A stretch of 64,000 nt of DNA, from assembly GCA_965228545.1 (NCBI GenBank), contig OZ245822.1, positions 3,286,001-3,350,000 on the forward strand, in the 5' to 3' direction. Positions 26,677-34,748 of the stretch are shown here, in pieces (the first letter of the stretch is position 1; every line of letters starts with the position of its first letter). This DNA is from HXMU1420-13 sp965228545. Its GTDB lineage: Bacteria; Bacteroidota; Rhodothermia; Balneolales; Balneolaceae. Under the pieces are notes generated by a model. It saw nothing but the letters and a program-made list of their open reading frames with translations, ran no database searches and was not told the DNA's origin. The translations under genes and the position numbers were made by a program.

Positions 26677-27723
26677 TCATCTTTTTTCAAGAATCTTGAA
26701 AATTCGACCATGCAGTATGTTCGAGATTTCCCAAGAAAAGCCACCGGAGGTATTTACAAATTGAACAACAACGGCATCTAGCTCAGGTGAATAGGAAGCC
26801 CAACTCTGGTAACCCGGCACCAATCCCGTATGGTTGTAAGGATACACCGAGGTATAGATTTCTCTTTCCGTTTTGGTAAATGCATCACCATCAATCATGG
26901 CACGAAGAAAAATACCCACATCTTCTGCGGTAGCCACCATATTTCCGCCCGGTGTAATGTGGTCCAGTTCCTTAACATCATTTCCGTTATATCCGCTTAC
27001 ATATCCGTTTGCGAGTCGGTCCGGGTTATCTACTTCCTTGAACCAGTAAAAAGTATTTTGAAGATTTAGTGGGGTTAATAGTTCTTTTTTAATAAATATA
27101 TGGTGGCTATACCCAAGTATTCTGTCCATGATCTTAGCAAGCAGCAAATAATTGGTGTTGGAGTATCCGTACTTTGAATCGGGTTTGAAAGTAGCGGGTT
27201 CATCAAGCACTAGCTGTAGGTGATCATCCGGGTTTTCGTAGGTTTTTCCCCAATCCAAATTCGGAGAATCGGTAAAATTTGGTATCCCACTTCGGTGCTG
27301 AATCATCATGCGTAAGGTGACTTGATCAGCATATTCGATTCTGTTTTCTAGTTCAGGGAGATATTCAGCTAACGTTCTTTCCAGAGAAAGTGAATCATCC
27401 TCAACAAGTTTTACTACAGCAGCAGCAATATAGAGCTTACTTATGCTGGCAATTCTAAATAGATCATCGGGATCCAGTAGAATTTTGTTTTCACGATCTT
27501 TCCAACCCGCCGCATATATTTCGGGTTCTTGCCCTGCTTGATCGACGTATATTATAATCCCATCCAGCCCGTGTTCAATTGCGGCATCAACTTGTTCTTG
27601 TACAGTATTGGGTAATGGTTGCACCCAAGCCCACACAATACTCCACGGTGGAAAGATTAAGAAGCAAACCACAGCCACTAAGGCAATAATAATTCTATGT
27701 GAATTGTAGGTGGGTTTCGTCAT
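26677..27723 (-). CDS. Serine hydrolase, beta-lactamase/class C PBP family
   Basis: 348 aa with an N-terminal membrane/signal segment (IIIALVAVVCFLIFPPW). The active-site SxxK motif is S93-I-S-K96, and the YxN motif is Y186-S-N188 (KYGYSNTNY). A late HTGLVPGYQSW supplies the third motif region. It is a periplasmic or anchored esterase/DD-peptidase-like enzyme. Resistance function is not implied. Transcribed alone; the flanking gaps on both sides are about 150-210 bases. Confidence 0.88.
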   Translation of the reverse strand: MTKPTYNSHRIIIALVAVVCFLIFPPWSIVWAWVQPLPNTVQEQVDAAIEHGLDGIIIYVDQAGQEPEIYAAGWKDRENKILLDPDDLFRIASISKLYIAAAVVKLVEDDSLSLERTLAEYLPELENRIEYADQVTLRMMIQHRSGIPNFTDSPNLDWGKTYENPDDHLQLVLDEPATFKPDSKYGYSNTNYLLLAKIMDRILGYSHHIFIKKELLTPLNLQNTFYWFKEVDNPDRLANGYVSGYNGNDVKELDHITPGGNMVATAEDVGIFLRAMIDGDAFTKTEREIYTSVYPYNHTGLVPGYQSWASYSPELDAVVVQFVNTSGGFSWEISNILHGRIFKILEKR

Positions 27724-27880
27724 GGAACCAAGCTAAGTATTAAAAACATGCCGGTCAGACGAAATCCAAAGGTAGATGATTCAAAGAATTACTGTAGAAT
27801 CGCCCGCTTTTGGATGAGGTTCGATGTGCACCAAGTTGGAAAAAGAAATCTATTCTACTCTCATTATTGTAGCCAATAAG

Positions 27881-28786
27881 CTAACTTAGCAGCTTATTAG
27901 TGATTAATTCGGATGCAGAAAGTGGGTGAGTCTCAAGATTCTGCTCACGCAGCCAATTCAAAAAAACCTCAATTACCTTTTCATCCATGATTCCCCATTG
28001 TTCACCTCCATAGTGAGGCGCTGTGTACGCAATGGCTTTCACCAAATCTATTTCTTGATCATGTTCCGGAAGATGAGGGTGCAATATTTTGGCAGCCTCT
28101 TCAGGATGGTTTCCCGCAAATAGATATCCGGCTTTTACCAAAGAAATAAATGTTGAATAAAGGTCTGTGTTACTTTCTACATTCGTTTGATCAGCAATGA
28201 TTACGGGGGAATACGAATAGGGTATGTCGTAATCCTCCATAGTAAATGCTCGAAGTTTAATTCCTTTTTGAGAAGCCTCAACACCTTCCCAGTTCATAAA
28301 CACCCAGGTTGAATCGTAAGTGCCATCAACCAAGGTGTTCCAGATTCCTAATTTATTCGGATAGTCTACGTGAATAGTACCCTCACCTCCATCATTCCTT
28401 ATCATCGATTTAACGATCTGATCTTCGTAACGAGCTTGGTAAGAAGCGTAGGTTTTTCCATCAAGATCTTTTGGTGAGTGGATATCAGATTCTTCGAGAA
28501 CAACGATGGCGCTAAGGTCTTTTTGCATGATAGCAGCCACGGCGATAATTGGAAATGGCTTGGCTTTAGTTCGGTAACTAATCACGCTTTCGGTAGGGCA
28601 TAATGCAAAATCTGCATGTCCCAACTCTACTTTTTTTGCAGGAGTAGTTTGATAATCGTCCTCTGCCGGGTTAAGTAGTTCAACGTCAATGTTGGAGTTT
28701 TTAAACCAACCTTTTTCTTGGGCTACGAAAAAACCGATGTGGTTAATGTTTGGAGTCCAGTCTAAGGTTACTCGAATTTTATGCAT
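27881..28786 (-). CDS. NMT1/THI5-like domain protein without signal peptide
   Basis: 301 aa starting MHKIRVTLDWTPNINHIGFF, the typical beginning of NMT1/THI5/ThiY-type type II periplasmic-binding folds, with AQEKGWF and a GHADFALCPTES loop. There is no signal peptide or lipobox, and no ABC permease or ATPase lies beside it. It is therefore either a cytoplasmic THI5-like pyrimidine synthase or a binding protein whose export signal was lost. The CCCFC motif of yeast THI5 is not seen. The pyrimidine role is inference. Confidence 0.75.
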   Translation of the reverse strand: MHKIRVTLDWTPNINHIGFFVAQEKGWFKNSNIDVELLNPAEDDYQTTPAKKVELGHADFALCPTESVISYRTKAKPFPIIAVAAIMQKDLSAIVVLEESDIHSPKDLDGKTYASYQARYEDQIVKSMIRNDGGEGTIHVDYPNKLGIWNTLVDGTYDSTWVFMNWEGVEASQKGIKLRAFTMEDYDIPYSYSPVIIADQTNVESNTDLYSTFISLVKAGYLFAGNHPEEAAKILHPHLPEHDQEIDLVKAIAYTAPHYGGEQWGIMDEKVIEVFLNWLREQNLETHPLSASELITNKLLS

Positions 28787-28977
28787 CTCAAAATTAGATT
28801 TGTCTGATTTCTATCTATTCCACAGTTTAAGCATCAAATGGAAATAAAAAAGTAACGTTCCATTTGGGTTGATTTAGTTGTGGTAAATCATATGTAGTTA
28901 AATATTAGATAAATATATGTTAATTATATAGTTAAATTAAATAAATTTGCTAGTATGCAAACCAATCTAATGAGGTT
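28787..28977 (-). other. AT-rich intergenic DNA
   Basis: Between the NMT1-like gene and the ATPase relic; the segment around 28890-28960 is almost pure A/T. No gene or clear regulatory site was seen apart from a likely promoter for the gene ending at 27881. Confidence 0.4.
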
Positions 28978-29240
28978 TAATTCTGAATAAATGATAGATA
29001 GTTTTCTCTATGAATTACCGAAGTTGTAGTTGGATTGTAAGCATTGGTGAATGATTTAGAAAAACGCGCCTTTGCTTTGGGGTTCCACTTAAATTCAAAG
29101 GCATGAATCTCTCCATTTCGTTCTTCGATGTAGTCAATTTCTTGTTGGGCGTGATTTCTCCAACAAGGTGATGTACCGTTCCACCATAAACATGGCTTGT
29201 CAATCTCTTCTTATATAGATCTAAGGAGTTTAGTTTTTCT
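28978..29240 (-). pseudogene. 3' relic of an AAA ATPase with DUF4143 domain
   Basis: On the minus strand one frame reads WRNHAQQEIDYIEERNGE, then IHAFEFKWNPKAKARFSKSF and VIHRENYLSFIQN before a TAA. This is the characteristic C-terminus of the widespread AAA_14/DUF4143 ATPases. Nothing recognisable precedes it: no Walker motifs and no start codon, and the frame is disturbed just before WRNH. The rest of the gene (about 300 codons) is missing. Borders are approximate. Confidence 0.75.
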
Positions 29241-29365
29241 GCGATATTTACAAATAGTTGATGTAGATCTTGGTGGATTTATTATCTTAAATAACTGTTA
29301 TAAAATAATATATAGATAAAAAATAAATATTCTGCTAGAATAGCCAGAATTTGGCTCCCAAAAAT

Positions 29366-31102
29366 TTAATTTTTTGGTTGTTTGGGGAAGGCCAAACTCA
29401 CCATCCAACCCACAAAAACTACAGTGAAAGCTCCAACCGGATTAAGCCATAAAAACTCGATGGCTTTGGTGTAGGATTCAGGGATTTGCATCCAAGGTAG
29501 AAAGAAAGAGTAGTCGTTGAGGCTTTCAGAAACATACAAGCGATCGAAAGTGAACACGGCAAGCATACCGGCTGCTAGTCCTGCCAGAGCACCGTTACCG
29601 TTGGCCTTTTTGAACCAAAGTAATAGGATGAATACTCCTAGAATAGAGCCATAAAAATAACTGCCAATTTGATTTACTAATTCTATGATCGAACGGGTTT
29701 CGCCGAGAGCCAATGCTGATAAAGTAGCAAATATTCCCCAGCCCAAAGTGGTCCACCTAGAATACTTGAGATAATGTAAATCGCCATGTTTGTTATTATC
29801 TAATCGCTGATACCAATCCACAATACTCACTGCGCTAAGGGCATTAAGCTGGGAATCGATGGAGCTCATGGCCGCGGCAAAAATCCCGGCGATAATCAAA
29901 CCAATCAAGCCGATGGGAACGTAATTCAAGATAAAATGAGGGAAGATGTAATTCGTGTCGTTTACATCGGCATCGAGTATTTCCGCCTGAAGTGCCAACT
30001 CTGCCTGACGAGCTTCGTTCATGGCTGCGTCTGTTTCAACAAATAATTGCTGAGATGCTTCATCACGATTTTGAATAGCTTTAAGTGCGGCTTCTTTTCT
30101 TGCAGAGCGATTTTCGGAGTATTGGCTGTAAATTAACTGCTCGCGTTGAATTTGCTCTTCGGTTTGAGCAACGGGATCATCGGCGCGGAAAGAAATCGGA
30201 GCATCATTGAATATGAAGAATACATAGAGCATTACACCCAAAAGCAGGATGAAAAACTGCATCGGAACTTTAGCATACGCCGACATCAACAAAGAATTTC
30301 GGGCTTGTTTTACAGTGGGAGTTGTTAGGTAGCGTTGAACTTGCGTTTGATCGGTGCCGAAGTAAGAAAGCATCAGAAATAATGCAGCAATTACCCCGCT
30401 CCACACATTATAGCGTTCTGTTAAGTCGAAACTGAGATCGAGTGCGGTTAGTTTATCAAGTGATCCGGCGAGGTACAGTGCATCCCCAAAACCCACTTCT
30501 TCCGGTAGATTGAGCAGGATCAACACAAAGCAAAAAATGAGGCCGAACATCATCACACCCATTTGTTTCACATCAGTGGATATCACGCCGGCCATTCCAC
30601 CAATCATGGTATAAATGGTGGCAATTATTCCAATTATGATGATGGTAATGCTTAGCGGAAGGTTCAGTAAAAGTGCCAACACATAAGAGGGAGCAGCGAT
30701 AACCGTTCCGAGAGCCAAGCCTCTGGAAATCAAAAATAATGCACTGGTAGTAAGTCGAGTTTTTAGTCCAAATCGTTCTTCAAGTACCTCGTATGCTGTG
30801 AAAGCTTTCATTTTGCTGAAAAACGGAACCAGGAAAATTGAAATTAGAATCATTGCAAAAGGAATAGCCAAATACACTTGTACAAAGCGCATATCCTCGG
30901 TGTAGGCGATTCCGGTGGTTCCAATAAAAGTGATGGCGGAGGCTTGTGTAGCCATAATGGAAAGTCCGGCCGCCCACCAGGGTATGCCGCGTCCGGCTAG
31001 TAAATAGCCTTCAATATTTTCTGCGTTTTTACCTTTTCGTGTGCCATCCCAAACTGTATATGCGAGGAACGCAATTAGCACTGCCCAATCTATCCAATGC
31101 AT
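29366..31102 (-). CDS. Sodium:solute symporter (SSS/SLC5 family)
   Basis: 578 aa with about 13 membrane helices. N-terminal YLLAGRGIPWWAAGLSIMATQASAITFIG is the family signature, and AGIFAAAMSSIDSQLNALSAVSIVDWYQR is the conserved SLC5 segment. An inserted hydrophilic helix (about residues 320-390) with many Gln/Glu/Ala is present between helices. Couples Na+ to uptake of an organic solute, which may be a sugar, proline or carboxylate. Its ATG overlaps the stop of a small upstream membrane reading frame. Confidence 0.9.
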   Translation of the reverse strand: MHWIDWAVLIAFLAYTVWDGTRKGKNAENIEGYLLAGRGIPWWAAGLSIMATQASAITFIGTTGIAYTEDMRFVQVYLAIPFAMILISIFLVPFFSKMKAFTAYEVLEERFGLKTRLTTSALFLISRGLALGTVIAAPSYVLALLLNLPLSITIIIIGIIATIYTMIGGMAGVISTDVKQMGVMMFGLIFCFVLILLNLPEEVGFGDALYLAGSLDKLTALDLSFDLTERYNVWSGVIAALFLMLSYFGTDQTQVQRYLTTPTVKQARNSLLMSAYAKVPMQFFILLLGVMLYVFFIFNDAPISFRADDPVAQTEEQIQREQLIYSQYSENRSARKEAALKAIQNRDEASQQLFVETDAAMNEARQAELALQAEILDADVNDTNYIFPHFILNYVPIGLIGLIIAGIFAAAMSSIDSQLNALSAVSIVDWYQRLDNNKHGDLHYLKYSRWTTLGWGIFATLSALALGETRSIIELVNQIGSYFYGSILGVFILLLWFKKANGNGALAGLAAGMLAVFTFDRLYVSESLNDYSFFLPWMQIPESYTKAIEFLWLNPVGAFTVVFVGWMVSLAFPKQPKN

Positions 31103-31222
31103 TACTGAGGAAGATTATAGGTTGCAGTAAACCACCAGAAAAGTAGAATAAATAGTACTCCTGTAACAAACACAGTGAGGTAGATTTTATTCCAGTTAGT
31201 TTCGTCGGATGTATTTTCCATA
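31102..31222 (-). pseudogene. Small membrane partner of the symporter, with an apparent frame break
   Basis: The minus strand at 31222 starts MENTSDEN and then stops. One base out of phase the sequence continues NWNKIYLTVFVTGVLFILLF and ends with NLPQ, whose TAA overlaps the symporter ATG by one base (TAATG). Such 35-45-residue single-helix proteins commonly precede SSS genes. Dropping one A from the four-A run near 31201 would give a clean 39-residue protein. It may be a real pseudogene, a sequencing error or a site of frameshifting. Confidence 0.5.
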
Positions 31223-31866
31223 ATACCGAGACGGTAAATTAAAGTAATTAAGCACTATTGAAAGAAGCACAGAAAACTATCTTTTATATGATTTAATTCA
31301 AAAAAGTAGGGGTTTTACTGTTCGGGACAGTCTTACAAAGGAAACTATCATAAAATCTATAAAAATTGATGGTTTAATACGGAATGCAATTGTTATACAA
31401 ATTAAATCATTTCCCGTTACAGAAAACGTGTCTAGATTGGGAGGATGAAAATTGCGGATTAAAATGTATTCAAAAACAGAAAGGTGAGTAATCCGATTTA
31501 GTTTAGTTATAAGTAGTACTCAAACACAGTTGTTTGGTTTTTAAGTAGTGAAATATAAAAAAGGAATTAAGCTTCAAGACGATGATGAATTTTTGTGTAT
31601 ACGAATATTACCGGTTTAGTGCATCTTGTGCGAAAAATTGTCTAGTGTTTGTGAACTAGCGTTGCTTTCTATAAGTGGATAAAAACAAATAAAACATGCC
31701 TATTTCGTATAGCTGGTTGTTGCTTTTTCATTTAATGATAAGTTTAATCATATTAAAAAGCATATAAAATGTAGAAGAATTACCAATCATCGTAGTGAGT
31801 TCAGTGATATAGATTGGATTAACTGGTAAAAAATAACAATGGTAAACATCAACTAAAATTAAAGAT
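31223..31866 (+). other. Long intergenic region upstream of the deacetylase gene
   Basis: 644 bases with no convincing reading frame on either strand. It separates the divergent symporter and PIG-L genes and must carry both promoters. Short direct and inverted AT-rich motifs are present, but nothing I can name. Confidence 0.4.
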
Positions 31867-32763
31867 ATGAACAAGTACAGTACCTTTTTATTAGCTCTAA
31901 TTGTATTGATCCCCACAATGGTCTATGCACAGCAAGGTGGGGGATCGGAGCCAGAAATTCCAATTGAGGAATGGACTGGCAGAACTATTCTATTAGTAGG
32001 CGCACATCCAGATGATGATGCGGGAAGGCATGGCACCCTAGCAATGTTGCAAGAAAATGGAAATGATGTGTATATAATGCTTCTAACAAATGGTAATGTT
32101 GGGACTAGAGATCGTACAATGACTCGCCAAAGGTTGGAAAAAATACGAAGGCATGAGCAACTTAATGCTATGGAAGCCATTGGCGTACCAGCTGAGAATT
32201 ATATAAACCTTGGGTACACCGATGGAATGGTCGAATTTGCAGATAGAGAAGAATTAGTTAAGCGCATGGTTCGCTGGTATAGAAAAATTCAACCAGATGT
32301 ACTAATCGCATTTGAGCCGGGGTATCGATATGTGAAATGGCACAAAACCGATCATAGAGCAGCAGCATATTTAGCTGTTGATGCTGCTAGAGCCGCTGAA
32401 TGGCATCTAATTTTTCCAGAACAAATTAATCAAGAAGGTTTAGAGCCTGTTAGTATTAATGAATATATGTTTTGGGGCGCAGAAGCACCTAACATGACGG
32501 TTGATATTTCTGATTATGTAGAAAATAAAATTCAATCAAGAATGGCTTATTTGAGTCAGTTTACATCATTATCAGGAGATTACCCTGGAAATAGCGATGA
32601 CAGATTTGCAACCCTAGATGACTTACCTGAAGAGGAAAGGAAGCGGTTTATGGAGCGGATTAGAAATAGTACTGGCCCTACAGAGCAATTCAGGTATCGA
32701 AGGGGGGCGCCAGATGGTGCAGGAAGTGGACCAGCCTTAGGAAATACTGGAAATGATAATTAA
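31867..32763 (+). CDS. Exported PIG-L family N-acetyl-sugar deacetylase (first copy)
   Basis: 298 aa with signal peptide (MNKYSTFLLALIVLIPTMVYAQ). The LmbE/PIG-L zinc site is visible: AHPDDD with His47 and Asp50, and HKTDHRAA with His159/His163. These enzymes remove acetyl from GlcNAc-type sugars. Residues after about 230 are hydrophilic. It is followed by a perfect terminator and then by the sigma/anti-sigma/SusCD cassette, and a second exported PIG-L gene lies on the other side of SusCD, so it is probably part of the same glycan locus. Confidence 0.88.
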   Translation: MNKYSTFLLALIVLIPTMVYAQQGGGSEPEIPIEEWTGRTILLVGAHPDDDAGRHGTLAMLQENGNDVYIMLLTNGNVGTRDRTMTRQRLEKIRRHEQLNAMEAIGVPAENYINLGYTDGMVEFADREELVKRMVRWYRKIQPDVLIAFEPGYRYVKWHKTDHRAAAYLAVDAARAAEWHLIFPEQINQEGLEPVSINEYMFWGAEAPNMTVDISDYVENKIQSRMAYLSQFTSLSGDYPGNSDDRFATLDDLPEEERKRFMERIRNSTGPTEQFRYRRGAPDGAGSGPALGNTGNDN

Positions 32764-32785
32764 CTGATAATTAACTCTCTTACGT

Positions 32786-32821
32786 AAAATAAACAACAAG
32801 TAGATGCTTGTTGTTTATTTT
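32786..32821 (+). terminator. Strong rho-independent terminator
   Basis: A perfect 15-bp stem: AAAATAAACAACAAG (32786-32800) with its complement at 32807-32821, six-base loop TAGATG. The A-run before and T-run after make it potentially bidirectional. Confidence 0.85.
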
Positions 32822-32929
32822 GTATTTAAAAATCATTTTGTGGCTACAAAACAGACCTGAGTTTGATTCACAATTTGTACCAATGGTTTTTTTAAAGAAG
32901 GACATTAAAACTATTGAGTAACGGAGTAG

Positions 32930-33544
32930 TTGAATAAGATGCTGCTTTTCGCTCATATAGAGAAGGAAGAAAGGAATTTTAACGGCGATGAAGTTGAAAT
33001 AGCAGAGAAAATCCGTTCGGGCGACAAAATTGCCTTCGAGAAGATGTTTTTTGAATATCATACTTCGTTAATTCGCTTTGCGATTACGATTACAAAATCA
33101 AAAGAACTGGCAAGAGACTGCGTACAAGATGTTTTCCTTAAAATCTGGAGGAATAGAAAAGATTGGGACATTCAGTATTCTATAAAAGCCTACCTATTTC
33201 AAGCAGTTAGAAATCAATCTTTAAATTTACTAGAGAAACAGAAAGCCAGAAACAGGCTTAACGAAAACTATGAGATAGAAGCTGATCGATACACTTTAGA
33301 AATAGATATTAACCCTGATAATGGGCATTTAAATGATAAAGAACGGAAGCAGCTTCATCGAATTTGGGAAATAGTAGAAGAAATGCCGGAAAGGCGAAGA
33401 CTTGCCTTTCATTTAAATCGACGACATGGTCTTAGCTACAAAGAAATATCAGAAGTATTAAATATTTCGAGAAAAACTGTAGAAAATCATATTGGGCAAG
33501 CTGTTGTATTTATTAGGACTAAAATAAGTAGCGAAGTTTTTTAA
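32930..33544 (+). CDS. ECF RNA polymerase sigma factor (Bacteroidota FecI-like group)
   Basis: 204 aa from TTG 32930, or 201 aa from ATG 32939; GGAG at 32923 is too close to the TTG and rather far from the ATG. Region 2 is seen as FFEYHTSLIRFAITITKSKELARDCVQDVFLKIW and region 4 as LSYKEISEVLNISRKTVENHI. It is followed 70 bases later by a FecR anti-sigma gene and by SusC with an STN domain. Known systems of this layout switch on the SusCD pair when substrate enters the outer-membrane transporter. Confidence 0.9.
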   Translation: MNKMLLFAHIEKEERNFNGDEVEIAEKIRSGDKIAFEKMFFEYHTSLIRFAITITKSKELARDCVQDVFLKIWRNRKDWDIQYSIKAYLFQAVRNQSLNLLEKQKARNRLNENYEIEADRYTLEIDINPDNGHLNDKERKQLHRIWEIVEEMPERRRLAFHLNRRHGLSYKEISEVLNISRKTVENHIGQAVVFIRTKISSEVF

Positions 33545-33613
33545 AAAAACTTTGGGGGGTAAGAGCTTTTGCTCTGTCAAATACTAGAAAGCAGTAAATA
33601 AAAAGATAATAAT

Positions 33614-34648
33614 TTGAAAAGCGATCTTTTGGCTCGTTATCTGGCCGACAAATGTACAACTGAAGAAGTTAAAACTGTTAAGGAATGGCTTGGTGAAAAC
33701 GATGATAACCATAAGCTCATGAACGAATTTGAAAAAATTTGGAAGATTTCTCCAAGAATTAATGAAGTTGATGAGCATTTTGACATTGAGCTAGATTGGG
33801 CTGTACTACAAAGCAGAATAGAGGAAGAATCAAACTATTCTACTAAACTGTATTTAAGAAATTCGAATCGATTTGAGCTATCGCGTTGGTTTGCACTAGC
33901 AAAATTTGCCGCAATTTTTGTTGTAGCCTTATTAATTGGGTTAAACGCAAATAAGTTTATGCTTTCCGAAAATCAGGAAGTAACTCCTGTACTACGCGAA
34001 ATATCAATGGAAAAAGGACAAAGAGGTTCTGTTTCTTTGTCGGATGGAACTAAAGTTTTTCTCAATTCGGAAAGTAAGATCACATTACCCAATGTGTTCG
34101 ACGACGATGTGCGAAAAGTTTATTTAGAAGGAGAAGCTTATTTCGATGTGGTAAAAAACCCGAGTAAACCGTTTATAATAGAAACACGCGCTACTCTTAT
34201 ACAAGTTTTGGGTACTTCCTTTGCAATACGTGCATATCCCGAAGAAAACAATATAACAACCGTTGTTGAAGAAGGCGTTGTTTCGTTAAAGGGGAGTTCT
34301 GATAAAAGCAACAATTCTGTGATATTAACAGCGGGTAATCTAGGCACATTTGATACCAAGCAACAGTCTATTACCACTAAAGAGGTGGAAAACTTAGACC
34401 TCTATCTGGGGTGGAAAAATGGATACCTAATCTTTCAGGATGCATCTATGGATCGTGTAAGGCTAGCTCTTGAAAGGAAATATGATATTCGTGTAGAATT
34501 TGAGGCCGAGGATATAGCAGCACTCAAATTAACGGCAGAGTTTAAAAGCAGAATGCTTAAAAATAATTTAGAAACTATAGCAATGTCGCTAAATCTTCAG
34601 TATCAAATTGAAGAAGACGTGGTTTATTTCTCGAACAAAGATTTTTAG
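33614..34648 (+). CDS. FecR-type anti-sigma factor
   Basis: 344 aa from TTG. The N-terminal 80 residues form the cytoplasmic sigma-binding part (LLARYLADKCTTEEVKTVKEWL). One membrane helix follows at about 95-113 (FALAKFAAIFVVALLIGL). The periplasmic part has the FecR domain (EKGQRGSVSLSDGTKVFLNSESKI...YLEGEAYFDV) and a C-terminal STN-like domain. It should hold the neighbouring ECF sigma inactive until the SusC STN domain signals. Confidence 0.92.
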   Translation: MKSDLLARYLADKCTTEEVKTVKEWLGENDDNHKLMNEFEKIWKISPRINEVDEHFDIELDWAVLQSRIEEESNYSTKLYLRNSNRFELSRWFALAKFAAIFVVALLIGLNANKFMLSENQEVTPVLREISMEKGQRGSVSLSDGTKVFLNSESKITLPNVFDDDVRKVYLEGEAYFDVVKNPSKPFIIETRATLIQVLGTSFAIRAYPEENNITTVVEEGVVSLKGSSDKSNNSVILTAGNLGTFDTKQQSITTKEVENLDLYLGWKNGYLIFQDASMDRVRLALERKYDIRVEFEAEDIAALKLTAEFKSRMLKNNLETIAMSLNLQYQIEEDVVYFSNKDF

Positions 34649-34748
34649 TGGAAACCAGAATGAATTTTCCAATGCCTTTATCAAAAAATGGTAGCGCTTT
34701 TTTGGGCTATAACACAAGCTTAATACTAACCAGCTAACGAGGATACAC

